DNA of 64,000 nucleotides from Meconema thalassinum (GCA_946902985.2 OX336389.2:176618107-176682106), one strand, 5' to 3'; shown: positions 23,666-35,596, counted from the stretch's first letter. Numbers and translations: made by a program. Notes: a model not told the origin generated them from the sequence alone.

Positions 23666-24110
23666 GTAAAAAATGTATTGCCATAATTATGGGATTGTAC
23701 AAACATTTGCTTGTCTATGAGTTGTGATACGTATGTATGTTACAGGGAAAGTCAACTCTTACTGAAAGTATCAGTAACAGTTGATTGAAAACACACAGAT
23801 CAACTTTTCCTAGGGAGAGTTAACTATGTCTGCTGTGGTTTAGTAAAAGTTGATTCACAGATGCTGCTCTGAAAATGTAACCGCGCGCGCCAAACCTTTG
23901 TTATGATTATTAAAATATTGCGATTGTTTGGACTCTTACTTCCATTATTGGACCGACCGTTCGGCTCTGTATTGTTGTGCAATAGTGACAAAAGATTCAT
24001 TTACGTTTAAATAATTAGTTTAAGTGTGTAATAATTATATCAGACACCACGGCAGAACTGTTTCGTTAAAAACTGCAGCAGGAACGCTCGACTTCCAAGG
24101 TAAATTCAAT

Positions 24111-24217
24111 GAAATAAGAATCTCTGTTTCGCGGGCTTATAGGCCTTGTTCTAAGGACAACAAAATAATGTCCTTAGTACACGGCCTATAAGCCTGCGAA
24201 ACAGAGATTCGTATTTC
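24111..24217. repeat. Long hairpin, about 49-bp arms
   Basis: The left arm GAAATAAGAATCTCTGTTTC... (24111-24159) pairs with 24169-24217 around a 9-nt loop with only a few mismatches. GGGCTTATAGGCC and CTAAGGACA in the left arm are matched by TGTCCTTAG and GGCCTATAAGCC on the right. This is likely a foldback MITE inserted in the 5' part of the integrase transposon. Confidence 0.85.
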
Positions 24218-24370
24218 AAAGTCTGAATTTCTATTAAATTCAATAACATAGACCAAATTGAAATATGATACTGTAGCTGCATTCAAAAATTGAAAAATCT
24301 AAAAACTGCAATTAAATAAGAACGTAACGACATCAGGTTTTTAAGACGATATGACATTATTTGAAGTTAA

Positions 24371-26980
24371 CCTTTAAGTAGTTAGGTGGTTTAAAATTTC
24401 ATAAGTGGTTAGGTGGGGTGCCGAGATCACCCCAATGTTTTGCGGAGATATCTCGGACATACGTTTTTCAGAAAATTTCTTACTTATTTTGCATACTAGT
24501 CAAATCCTTTTAAGCCAGTTTTAATTACCATACAACAATAAATTAATTCACTAAAGAAATTAAAGCCTTTGGAAGATATACCTATATTTTTTCGTTGCTT
24601 TATTCTACATGTTGCTATTTCAAGCATTTTGCGTTGGCTCATTTCTTAGAAAAGTTCAGTTTTGTGTTTTAGTGACCTAAACATAACACACATCCATAAA
24701 ACAACACATAATTAATGATATTCTGTTTTACAATGAGAAATTTTGAAAGAGAAGGAGACTGATAATCATTAATAAAAATTGGAAAGTTTCTGTCTATAGT
24801 ACCAAAGTTCATGTAAAAATCACTCACTAATGTAAAGATTACATTGTATTTTTAATATACTTATGTCACAAAACCATTACTGAAATCTTAACAGTCATTA
24901 GTGTCATCAGAGGAAGAATCATTGCAGCACGTGCAGCATATACTCCCCATATGATTCAGGCACATGAACTGTTGACATCTGTAGCAGAAGTGTATGGTTT
25001 TCTTGTCTGACTTCCTAGGACAAACAGTGCAACTTCCTTTTCTACGGTTCTCATTTGCGGGAGCTGGTGGTGTCAAGCATGCGTCGGATACTTCGGTTGC
25101 CTTCAGACGAATGTACCTTGGAACTGAGGTTGACAGTGCTCTCTTCGCAACTTGAGGTTTCACAAGTTCTTGGCCTAACTGACGAAGGAAATGTCGCCTT
25201 GAGTGGTATAATCAGGATTATTAGCCATAAGAATCACTTGCGCATTGATGCACGCTAGGTCGATCATACGGAAAAATACAGCCATTGGCCATCTCTGAGT
25301 TTTCCTTCCTGTAATGTAAGTAGCTGACATCTTGTCCACCGTATCTACTCCGCCCTTTGTGATGTTGTAAAATGTGTATATTACTGCCTCCTTCTGGTTT
25401 CCTGTAGATGGGTCAATATCTGAGGAATGAGGGTGCATGGTTGATATCATCACAACATTCTTGCCTTTCTTGGGAACGTATGATAAGCATGTGATATCGT
25501 TACAGTGTGCAAATTCAGTGCTGTAAATTTCTCTTCCCCTGACATCAGTCAATATCTTCGGCAACTGAGGTTTATTTTTTTTCATGGTGCCCACAAGCGG
25601 TAGTCTTTTCTTTAGGAGTTCTTCTGCTAGTGGTATGCTGGTAAACCAGTTATCAGCCGTGATATTCCTGCCAGTACCTTAGATATGCTCTGTGAGCCTG
25701 AAGACGACATCTTTTGCTGAATTAGACACGCTGAAAGGACCATCGGGCTGTTTTCCGCAGTAAATTTCCATGACTGATGTATACCAAGTTCTTGCATCAC
25801 ACAGTGTTAGTATCTTTATGCCATATTTGGCTGGTTTGCTCGGTAGGTATTGTCGGAAGGGACATTTGCCCCTAAATGGTACAAGCTGTTCGTCAATACA
25901 TGTGTATTCTCCTAGGCCGTAAAACTTTTGACAGTTCTCGGTAAACAATGTAAACAATTCCATGATCGGATCTAATTTGTCCAGTTCTCTACGCTGTGCA
26001 CGATCATTTATGTCGTCAAACCTTACACACCTCAAAAGAAATAACAATCTTGTCAGTGACATGGTAGTGTGGAATATTTCTACTCTTAGGCCACTTGTAG
26101 AAAATAAATCCTTCAAATTTAACTTTGCTGCGTGGTAGGACCCAGCTATGATCAGTAATCCCATAAATGATCTAATTTCCATTTCATCTGTTTTGCGACA
26201 AGCACTCTGGTTTGTAACGTAACTATAACGAAATTTTTCAATGTATATATTTGAACATTGAGTGATTGCTCTGATTATAACATCGTTCATGAGCACACTG
26301 AAACAATCGAGTGGTGTTTTAGCAACGTTAGCTTGCAATCTAGTACCTGGTAAATGAGTTATGATATTGTGACCTGTTGCGTACGTTATTGTTCATTCTA
26401 ATATTTCGTATCCACTTACTTTTTCTGTCCTTTCCAAGCATAAATTTTGTCACTCCTGTTGCAACCGGGTTTGAAGAAGGAAGAGAACCAATAACGGGAG
26501 ATGAACTCGTTTCATCATCATCAGCCGCACTTCCATTCGATTTCTCACTTTCAGTCAAATGCTCACTAAGTTCACAATCATCCCGCTCACCATCATCTGA
26601 CTCCTGAAAATCTGAATCGCCACACGAATCTTCAGTTTCTTCTTCAAGCATTCTCCTTATACGCTGTTGTTCCTTATCGGAAGACATGGTAAGGCAAACT
26701 AAGCTTCTACACAGATCTGGGTGTATAATCTAAAAATGACTTAGCCAACAAAGATATTACGCAAGTTGTTAGGAGGGGTGTATACAGCACCCCAGTGTCA
26801 ATAAACGTTTATAGCATTCAAACAGTTTGTTACTTATGGCCAACAATGAGTTTATTTCAAATGACAATGTTCGGTGAGAAGCTACTGAGCCCGCCACCAG
26901 CATAGCCAACTTAGTAACTTTACAACATAACAAATAATAATGCTGGGGTGTTGTGAGCACCCCACATAACCACTGTAGGG
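24371..26980 (-). mobile_element. piggyBac-like transposon
   Basis: Flanked by TTAA at 24367-24370 and 26981-26984. The right end (read inward) is CCCTACAGTGGTTATGTGG and the left end is CCTTTAAGTAGTTAGGTGG, an imperfect 19-bp TIR. Both ends also carry a short palindrome of the type GGGGTG...CACCCC (24413-24433; 26942-26963; 26777-26795). The transposase gene lies on the - strand. Length is 2.6 kb, normal for the superfamily. Confidence 0.9.
24888..26687 (-). pseudogene. piggyBac-like transposase, broken
   Basis: The N-terminus is acidic (EEETEDSCGDSDFQESD). The DDE_Tnp_1_7 core follows: NVAKTPLDCF, CIDEQLVPFRGKCPFRQY, KPAKYGIKI and the first catalytic Asp region TLCDARTWY. Next come ITADNWFTSIPLA (second Asp) and KGGVDTVDKM (third Asp). 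The C-terminal cysteine-rich domain CTVCPRKSDKKT-HFCYRC-CLNH is complete. There are three breaks: a frame shift near 26340-26400, an in-frame TAA at 25679-25681, and a one-base shift near 25170-25177. All catalytic residues survive, so inactivation is recent relative to many neighbours. The transposase would cut and paste at TTAA. Confidence 0.85.
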
Positions 26981-27454
26981 TTAATGGTATTTCAAAACTA
27001 ATACACCCTGTCACAGACCAAGACAGCATAAGGTATTATGTTTTTGATGAAGAATTGTTTGCAGTTCTTAATGAAGCGCACATAACCACTGGACACGGAG
27101 GAAGAGATCGTATGATTCAGCAATTGAAAGGGAAATTTCAAAATGTTATTACAAAGGACATTTTACTAGTTTTAAGCTTGTGCGAACCTTGAGATCAAAA
27201 ATTGAGACATAAGATGAAAGGACTGGTTGTAAAGCCTTTGTTATTCACGGAAATTAATTCATGATGTCAAGTGGACTTGATTGACATTCAGTCGCAACCT
27301 GATGAAGACTTCGGGATAATATTCCATTGCGATGCCGCCGCGATAAAATTCCCCTAAAACAAAATGGCGTCTACCATGACGTCACTCCTCTAGCAAGCTT
27401 ACGGGAAAAGCCTGGGTAATAGGGGTTTTGGGTGGGGAAACACAAAAACCTTAG

Positions 27455-30400
27455 AATTCGCGAGATTTTTTTACGCATCGAAATCTACAATTGAGCTACT
27501 TAGCTCAATTGCATATCTCGATGCGTATAAAAACTTCGCGATTTCAATTGATATTTTCAATTTCCCGCATCGAAATCTACAATTGTACTATATAGATCAA
27601 TTGTAGATTCCGATATACCTCGTATTTCTTACAATTTCATAATTAAAAAAAACGTGCATCGAAATCTACAATTCACCTAAATAGCTCAATAGCATATTTG
27701 GATGCGTAGAAAAATTTCGCGATTTCAACTGATATTTTCAATTTTCCACATCGAAATCTACACTTGGACTATATAGATCAATTGCATATTCCGATACACA
27801 TCGTATTTCTTACAATTTCATAATTGAAAAAAAAAAAAAAAAGGTGCATCGAAATCTACAATTCACCTAAATAACTCAATTGCATATTTCGATGCGTAGA
27901 AAAATTTCGTGATTTCAATTGATATTTTCAATTTCCCGCATCGAAATCTACAATTGGACTATATAGATCAATTGTAGATTCCGATATACCTCGTATTTCT
28001 TACAATTTCATAATAAAAAAACGTGCATCGAAATCTACAATTCACCTAAATAGCTCAATTGCATATTTCGATGCGTAGAAAAATTTCGTGATTTCAATTG
28101 ATATTTTCCATTTTCCGCATCGAAATCTACAATTGGACTATACACATCGTAATTCTTACAATTTCATAATTGAAAAAACTTTCATCGAAATCTACACTTC
28201 ACCTACATAGCTCAATTGCATATTTCGATGCGTAGAAAAATTTCGCGATTTCAATTGATATTTTCAATTTTCCGCATCGAAATCTACAATTGGACTATAT
28301 AGGTCAATTGTAGATTCCGATACACATCGTATTTCTTACAATTTCATAATTAAGAAAACGTGCATCGAAATCTACAATTCACCTACATAGCTCTATTGCA
28401 TATTTCGTTGCGTTGAAAAAAAAAAGCGATTTCAATTGATATTTTCAATTTTCCGCATCAAAATCTACAATTGGACTATATAGATCAATTGTAGATTCCG
28501 ATACACATCGTAATTCTTAAAATTTCATAATTCAAAAAACTTGCATCGAAATCTACAATTCACCTACTTAGCTCAATTGCATATTTCGATGCGTAGAAAA
28601 ATTTCGCGATTTCAATTGATATTTTTAATTTTCCGCATCGAAATCTATAATTAGACTATGTAGATCAATTATAGATTCCGATATACATCGTAATTCTTGC
28701 AATTTCATAATTGGAAAACCGTGCATCGAAATCTGCAATTCACCTACATAGCTCAATTAAAGATTCCGATGCGTAGAAAAATTACAAAGGTCAATCACAG
28801 ATTTCGATACAATGTTTTATAATTATAAAATTAGAATAAATTACGATGTTTATAGTCATCTAAAATTCAGCTATATAGGCAAATTACAGATACAGATACA
28901 ACATTTTAAAAATATAACCTTATATCGGAATATTTTCGTAAATATCGCCGACATAATTTAACTAAGTAGACCAATTACCCATTCCAATACAAAATCGTGT
29001 AAATGTAACCCTCGATTAAAACATTTTCGTATGTACGGCGTATCAAGTGAGGTAGGGAAATAAATCAATTACAGATGACGGAACACAATGCGTTTCGAGT
29101 TGAGTTGTCACCACCCAATATAACCTATAACCAAGGATTTTCCCATAATCTTACCAGAGAGGCATTTCATCAAAATGCATCCAAACATCACAAAAGAAGC
29201 CCATTTGTTTTTATAAAAAAGTTATACACAAACGATCGCGGTCTGTAATAATCGCCAATTGGCATCAATACGGTACATTAACACATTTCCCAGGCATACA
29301 CAAAGCTAACCTAGCTGCTGGCAGACGCATTAATTTCCATCAAAACCACAAACACAACCTATCGCTAACACATTGTAATATTCTTATAAAACATTGTGGT
29401 CAATAATGTTATGGTTTTGTGTAGTTTCGTTTGTTTTTCAAAGTTGTCAATTTTTTAATGTATCGAAATCTATAATTCAGCTATATAGTTCAATTAAAGA
29501 TTCCGATACATAAAAAAAATTCGCAAATTCATGTAATAGGAATTCTTTGGATGGGAAAACACAAAAACCGTCAATTTTTTTATGTATCGAAATCTATAAT
29601 TGAGCTATATATTTCAATTAAAGATTCCGATACATTAAGAAAAAAATCGCAAATTCACGTCATATATATCCGGGAAAGGCCTGGGTAATACGTTTTTTTT
29701 GGGCGGGGAAACAAAAAAAATCGCGAATTCACGTCATATATATCCGGGAAAGGCCTGGGTAATAGGTTTTTTTTGGATGAGCAAACACAAAAACCGTCAA
29801 ATCGACCAATGAATCGAAATCTATAATTGAGCTATATAGTTCAATTAATGATTCCGATACATTATAAATATCGCAAATTCACATCATATATTATACATTT
29901 CCGTATCGAACTCTGCATACGATTTATCTACGATCTGAGCTATGCTAAACATATCACTCCCTATTATTGCGCTCTTTCCTGGCTGAAACCTGAACTACGT
30001 CGATCATATCACATTCTTGTCCAGATTTTCTGATTATTGTCTGACGATAGACCACTATACTTATCAGATAAATTCAAGTACTTGTCTTCTTTCCATGGTA
30101 ATAATACACGCTCTGGTTCTTCCCTCTCCATTCCTATTCATTGCTCCTCTATACAACAACTCTTTTCATGTGGTGGGGTCTAGGCTGTGGAGTACCCTTC
30201 CAGCCAGTGTCAGGGGTACCACCTCACTATCTAAATTCAAGACCACCTGCTGGGGCAGCCTGCTGAGCATTGCTGACCGACAACAAGTATGACTGGATGA
30301 GTGAATGAGAGTGTGAAAGTCATGATCAATGTCAATTATTATTGTTTAATTTTGTCGCCATAATATGTTTATTGTATTGTATTAATGTGGTTAAGTGTAA

Positions 30401-31170
30401 GAGAGGGCCAAGAGCCCTAACTGCGCCACCAATAAAGGCAATAATAATAATAATAATTGGCCTAAGTAGATCAATTACAGATTCCGATACATATGATAAT
30501 TATTTTCTTTTCGTAAATAAAAAACATTGCATCGAAATCTATAATTTACCTATATAGCTCAATTAACGATTCCGATGCTGAATAAAATTTCGCAATTTAA
30601 CGTTATACTTTACAATTTCCGCATCGAATTCTTTAATTGGCCTATATATGTCAATTACAGATTCCGATACATATCGTAATTTCAGTTGATATTTTTAATT
30701 TTACGCATCGAATTCTATAATTCGCCTATGTAGATCAATTACAAATGACGATACACATCGTAATTAGTATAATTTCATATTAATAAAACATTGCATCGAA
30801 ATCTTTAATTGAGATATAGGGGCGTGGTGGCTCAGCGGTCTAGCTGTATGCCTCTCACCAAGGCGGTCCGGGTTCGATTCCCGGTCAATGCATGTGAGAT
30901 TTTCGAAGTGAAATGCCATGTCCTGTGGTTCGGATTCCACGTAAAAAGGAGGTCCCGTGGCTCATGATCTCAAGATTAACGGTCACGTTAAACTACAAGC
31001 TTCCTTCCTTCCTTTTTTTAATTGAGATATATAGGTCAATTACGGCTTTCGATACAAAGTCTTATAAATATAAAATTAAATTAATTACGACGCTTAAAGT
31101 CATCTGTAATTCAACTATATAGGCGAATTACATATCCCGAAACGGAATTTTAAAAATGTCATAAATGTAA
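27455..31170. repeat. AT-rich satellite of regularly spaced palindromes
   Basis: About 15 dense units between 27470 and 28790 and more widely spaced diverged units to 31170. The core is a palindrome of about 46 bp: ATCGAAATCTACAATT, an AGCTATATAGCT-like centre, then AATTGTAGATTTCGAT. Palindromes recur about every 90 bp, separated by two alternating spacers (one like TTTCGCGATTTCAATTG, the other like TTCTTACAATTTCATAATT), so the higher-order period is about 180 bp. Between 29670 and 29800 a 90-bp block with CCGGGAAAGGCCTGGGTAAT is duplicated. It interrupts the integrase transposon. Confidence 0.9.
30819..31016 (+). mobile_element. tRNA-derived SINE, complete
   Basis: It starts GGGCGTGGTGGCTCAGCGG (A-box region) and has the B box GGTTCGATTCC at about 30871-30881. 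The body ends in a (CCTT)n-rich tail. A 15-bp duplication, TTTAATTGAGATATA, flanks it (30804-30818 and 31017-31031). The target lies in a satellite palindrome. RNA polymerase III would transcribe it from the internal boxes, and a partner LINE would move it. Confidence 0.85.
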
Positions 31171-31417
31171 CCCTAAATTAAAATATTTTCGTATGGACGG
31201 CGTGCCAAATTGAGGTAGGCTGATAAATAAATTACATGTGACGAAACACAATAAGTTTCGAAGTTTTTTAATGCTCATTTCTGTTATTGAGTTGTCACCA
31301 CCCAAAATACCCTATAACCAAGGTTTTTCCCATAATCTTGCCAGAGAAGCATTTCGTCAAGTGGTTTAGGTAGCGCTGCACACCGTGAGAACATGTGTAT
31401 AAAAAAAATTGAGTAAA

Positions 31418-31515
31418 GAAATTAGCCAAAGTACCTGTAGTAATGGTATCTGGAGATGATAAATTAATAGATGTTGACTCATCCGCTGTCATAGACCCAC
31501 CCAGCCATCCCAAAT
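31418..31515 (-). repeat. Third copy of the 9-10 kb inverted module
   Basis: It matches the sequences at 9031-9093 and 10016-10120, including CTGTAGTAATGGTATCTGG and GACCCACCCAGCCATCCC. It is found here without a visible inverted partner. Confidence 0.55.
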
Positions 31516-31730
31516 AGCAACACTACTTATATAGTTGAAATGAAGTCTCTAGAAGACATCTTTCTCACGAAGTCAGGAATGCCAACCCCCCACGCATTCT
31601 TGATACTATCTCGCACCGGGCATAGAAAGAAACAAAAGAGCGTCGATAATGTAATATACTATTGCGCCAAATCCAACTCGTCAGTCATACTTTAACCATG
31701 GATTGTGTGGCATGTGAAATTACTTCATAA

Positions 31731-31963
31731 ATTCTATCTTATTAATGTTTTACATACAAAAACAAGCCTAACCTGGGGCTTATGCCCCAGACCCCCTTGC
31801 TTGTGGTACTAGCAGTAATTTTCGGCCAGGCAGTACCTAACCTAGTAGCGGACATAAATTCTACCTTATTAATGTTTTACATACAAAAACAAACCTAACC
31901 TGGGGCTTACGCCCCAGACCCCCTTGCTTGTGGTACTAGCAGTAATTTTCGGCCAGGCAGTAC
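31731..31963 (+). repeat. 126-bp tandem duplication
   Basis: Copies at 31731-31856 and 31857-31963 differ at only a few bases over 107 bp. Each holds the short hairpin CTGGGGCTTATGCCCCAG (or CTTACG in copy 2). The duplication is young compared with the surrounding decayed transposon. Confidence 0.9.
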
Positions 31964-32198
31964 TTTACGTCTTTACGTGTGAAATGGTGAATGGTGAATT
32001 TTGTATGCGACATGTTGGTAACGTAGTGAAACGAACACTATAAAAATTCTTTATTTTCGTAAAAAAAAAACCATTATTGGGGTGCGGCAGTTGTAGTTGA
32101 GATTGTGAAACAACTCCAAGAAAGGTATGTAAATCATAAATCCTATATTTTCAATAATATACCTCGTTAAAAGTTACGAAAAGGCACGTTCTCACGGC

Positions 32199-32832
32199 GT
32201 GCAGAATTACCGTGATTATCTCCTCACTGACCTGGACAAGTCTACTGAGGACATCAAGAGACAGAGAAATGAAGCTTTCTACTGTCTAGAACAACAAGCT
32301 AAACGCATGAAAAAAATATCAGATCACATTCATCCGCCAGTAGAAAAAGGAACATCAGTTCGAATTCCTATCCCCGATGTTGACCGCGGTAGAGGAGATG
32401 CTCGATCTATCCTTGGCGTGGTACTGGAGGTTGTCGATGATGGCTTTTATCGAATTGGAACGAGAAATGGAATTCTAAAGCAGCTTTTCCCAAGGTACGT
32501 TTTCAAAGCTAAAATAAAAGATATATATCTCTCTCTCTTCTCTCTCTCGCTGCCCATAGTATTAAATTGTTCAGATGTCAATGATAACATTTTTTCAGGT
32601 CTCAATTCAGTATATTTAATGTCCTACGAACATTATCCAAGAAAATGAAGTTCCTATGGATGAAACAATAGCTGTGAGGACTGTTGCAACTTCACAATCA
32701 CTTGGAAGTGGACAAGGGTTTTTCAAATGTCCTTGCAACACTAAATGCGAATCCATGAAGTGCAAGTGCAAGAAGAAAAGTGTACTTTGCAACTCAAAGT
32801 GTTACAAATCTTTACCTTGCTGTAATAAATGA
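32199..32832 (+). pseudogene. KRBA2-like integrase, C-terminal domain
   Basis: The frame encodes a coiled-coil-like stretch (RNEAFYCLEQQAKRM), then VRIPIPDVDRGRGDARSILG, VVLEVVDDGFYRIGTR and GILKQLFPR. These are signature blocks of the KRBA2-like family. A probable 104-nt intron follows (GTACGT at 32495, TTTTTTCAG ending 32598), after which SQF continues. A one-base shift leads into EVPMDETIAVRT and the terminal cysteine-rich tail (FKCPCNTKCESMKCKCKK, CNSKC, CCNK) ending at TGA 32830. The tail probably binds zinc. The upstream integrase core is absent, so the gene is non-functional. Confidence 0.75.
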
Positions 32833-33159
32833 TACATATTTCTATCTCTTTATGTACAGTATTGTAACGTTTTTTTTATTAGTTTCTCTTAAACATTTCT
32901 CTCTCTTAATGTATTGGTTTTGCCTCCCTATTCATTTTTTATTAGCTAGTACCGTTTCCTTGCAAATAGTCAACTGTTACTATCTCAAGACAGTGAGAGT
33001 ATACTTTCCCTAGGTATAGTCAACTCTGACTAGTAAATGTTGATCGAAATTGAGCACATACTGCTTTTAATCAACTTTTACTGAAAAGATCAGTAAGAGT
33101 CGACTTTACCTAGGGAGAGTCAACTCTTACTGGAGAATCGACATTTCCTGTAACATGTA

Positions 33160-34045
33160 CATTGTCAGCATGTATGTTTAGAAGTATAATTATATTCATA
33201 ATTTCACATTAGCTAATAAAGAGCGAACTTGAGCTGCAGGAATTGTTCGCTGGAAAATAGCCAAATTAAGGTTATTGCACCAGACCGCCTCTCCAAACCC
33301 AAGTTTATCCCTTTCTTCTACTTCATACCGTACAATACCGGGTTGGCATTCAAGAAGGTAGTTTCAAATGACAATATCTATTGATCATTGTATAGTTTCA
33401 GCATGAATTAATTCACTGGTATTGTAGCTACGATATTAATGTTGAGAGGGGCATGGCTGTTTAAATGCATTTTTTCCTCCATAATGGTTGAGGTTACTCA
33501 AGTACTCTTAATCGAATGTTTATTTTATCCAGGTTTGCATGAGATAAATAATTGCAGCCCACTTAGTTGAATGGATACGCAACGCAAACTTCAACATTAA
33601 CTTAATAGTGGCGTATTATTTTACTCCGAAAATCAAGAAATTGTGTGTTTTACGGCCAAACCAAAAGAAATTTTTCCGGCACACCAATAAACATTACTAT
33701 TTAATCCTGAAATAAATATAGTACTTGCACCACTTAATATTGAGCATGAAATAGGTCCAATGGCAATGTCATTTGTTAAATCCATATTTTGTATTCATTA
33801 AGCCCACTGTTCTAAATTGAATTAGTGCATTATTATGCATTATTTTTTAAAGCAATGAATCTTTTGATCTGAACATGCATGGTTTTGAGAATGAAATTAA
33901 AGATATTTAGGCCTACATAGGCTATTTGGCAATATTTTTCTATGTCACTAATTAAGGTTTCTGTAATTTACTTTCAAGATGACCTACGATAGTGTTTGTC
34001 ATGTATAATTCAAGCATGGCTGTGAGAGCTTGGTAGAGTATTATA
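33160..34045. other. No recognisable gene
   Basis: AT-rich intron sequence of ALT. No open frame or repeat I can assign. Confidence 0.5.
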
Positions 34046-34099
34046 TACCGGGTTATGCATAATGATTGGCAGGATATAAACAAGGTAGCATTTTGTCAA

Positions 34100-35010
34100 T
34101 AAATGGAAATCTTATTTATTCTTACTATGAATACACAGCAAAATAACTGCCATTTTGTTGCCGCACACTACAGGTACATCGTTTTGAATGTGACACCAGA
34201 TAGGTCATCACCATTCGGCTTCTTGTATCCGGGAGTAGTCAAGTATCCTACCTCCGCAGAAAGAAGTCTGTGGCCGTTAAATCTGACGATGCCACTGGCA
34301 GTCTCCAAATCGGGAAATCAGTCTGCTGCATGCCTTATTGTATGGTTCTCAGCTCATGACCCTTGCGAGAAGTACGACCGCACTACCTGCGTAACATCAG
34401 TTGACAACCTGACATCTACTACTGCCGGTACAGGAAACATTAACTTTTGAGATGAAGATGAAGATTGCAGTGAAATTGCTACTTCAAACTCTTTCCGATA
34501 CTTCTGAAGATAAAGGCACACTTGGTAAAAATCATTGTATCCGTGCACATCTTAAACTATGGTAACTTAATGACAACAGCCAGTGTATACTGATACGATG
34601 CCACCTTCGTGCCGAATGCTCTCACAACAGCATTGCCAACGTTTCCTCGTCTAGCACTCGGCAGCACACTCTCTCTCGCCCTCGCTCCATTCCACTTTCC
34701 CTCCCTCATCCTTTCCCACGCAACAGGGATCACGAGCTGGGAACCGTACAGTATGTGCTATTTGCCCCGTCCCGTTGATACCAAATTTCGGGGTGGTTAA
34801 TCAACTGTGGAAGGAGAAAAAAGGTTCAGCATGTCCGCATACCTCGCAGTCATTGCGTTTTTTGACATTCCCGAATTTTTGGAAGTGTGCTTCGTTCGAC
34901 ATGAGTTGGTTGTTAAGAATCTCCAGGTTGGCTGCTACACGTCTTAGGAACTGGAGTGCGAAGGTATTTTGGTCAAGTTGATCACGTTTTGTCAGCTGTT
35001 GCATGCCCTG
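34100..35010 (-). pseudogene. Mariner-like transposase relic
   Basis: On the - strand, QFLRRVAANLEILNNQLM is followed by SNEAHF, VKKRNDC and further on DLTATDFFLRR. This is the order found in the insect Tc1/mariner-like transposases that carry SDEAHFHLNG, a Gln-Asp motif and SPDLTAPDFFLWG. The catalytic Asp of SDEAHF is Asn here. Many stops and shifts separate the blocks. The motif CCGGGTTATGCATAATGATTG at 34051-34071 may be one terminal repeat. The other end was not identified. Family assignment is from motif memory, so moderate confidence. Confidence 0.55.
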
Positions 35011-35507
35011 TGTTATATATGGTTGGAAGTTCAGAGCAGTGGAACAAAACTGTTCTGCCCATCTAATGATCGCTCGGTGATGAGGGACTTCATGACATCT
35101 CGACTCAAGATGGGGGCGAAACCTTCTCTGTACTGCAATTGGAGACTCATTATTTTTGCAATAACTCTCCAGGCTTAAACAGCGCTGTCATGTACGTGAA
35201 AACCCCACATTTACTTGATGTAACCGTTGGTTTTGTAGCCTACTGGTGAGTAAATCATTCAAACCACATTTGCGGCTTACCTTATGCTTGTTCAACAAGA
35301 TAAGTAGCTTCTGATAGTAATGCAGGGAAACTGTTGGTGATTTCCAATTGGGAACAGTTTAAGTATACAGCTATGTGGATTGGGTATCATACCATACGAA
35401 TACACTGGCAACCATTGGCTTTCTCTGCTCACAAGTCCATAAAGACTAAGATGTTTTTAAAAATCTTTTTAACTGTGATAAAAAGAAATAAAGGCTACAT
35501 GCTTTTA

Positions 35508-35596
35508 AGTTGGTCAACACTATTGCACTCGATTGTAATGGGAGTTAGGCTACTCCCTAAACCCATTACAATTGGGTGCGATCGTGTTGACCGACT
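35508..35596. repeat. Hairpin, about 35-bp arms
   Basis: AGTTGGTCAACAC...GATTGTAATGGG (35508-35541) is mirrored by CCCATTACAATTGGGTGCG...GTGTTGACCGACT (35562-35596) around a loop of about 20 nt. Confidence 0.8.

Larger units (their letters stand above)
24335..27320 (+). pseudogene. KRBA2-like integrase, N-terminal half (split)
   Basis: Immediately left of the piggyBac element the sequence encodes RRYDII, then EVN after a one-base shift. Right of it (from 26981) the frame continues NGISKLIHPVTDQDSIRYYV. The TTAA target lies inside the Val-Asn codons, so the piggyBac element landed in this gene. An H2C2 zinc finger follows (HITTGHGGRDRM, then LCEPCQ would follow after the stop at 27190) and the first catalytic Asp region CQVDLIDIQSQPDEDF near 27270-27310. 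Several stops break it. Homology ends at about 27320, and the remaining integrase core, with the other two catalytic acids, is gone. Confidence 0.7.
23738..33155 (+). mobile_element. KRBA2-like integrase transposon, nested and degenerate
   Basis: The ends are inverted: TGTTACAGGGAAAGTC at 23738 and the complement of TGTTACAGGAAATGTC ending at 33155. A 4-bp duplication, TGTA, lies outside both (23734-23737 and 33156-33159). The terminal 60-150 bp repeats the motif GTCAACTCTTACTG and its complement several times. Inside are fragments of an H2C2 zinc-finger integrase and the C-terminal domain typical of KRAB-A-domain-containing-protein-2-like proteins, which derive from Ginger-like DNA transposons. 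It is inserted 72 nt inside ALT intron 1 and is itself split by a piggyBac element and a palindromic satellite. Confidence 0.75.

Noticed and set aside
34609..35178. Several open frames on the + strand
   Set aside because: They overlap the mariner-like transposase relic read on the - strand and have no motifs of their own.
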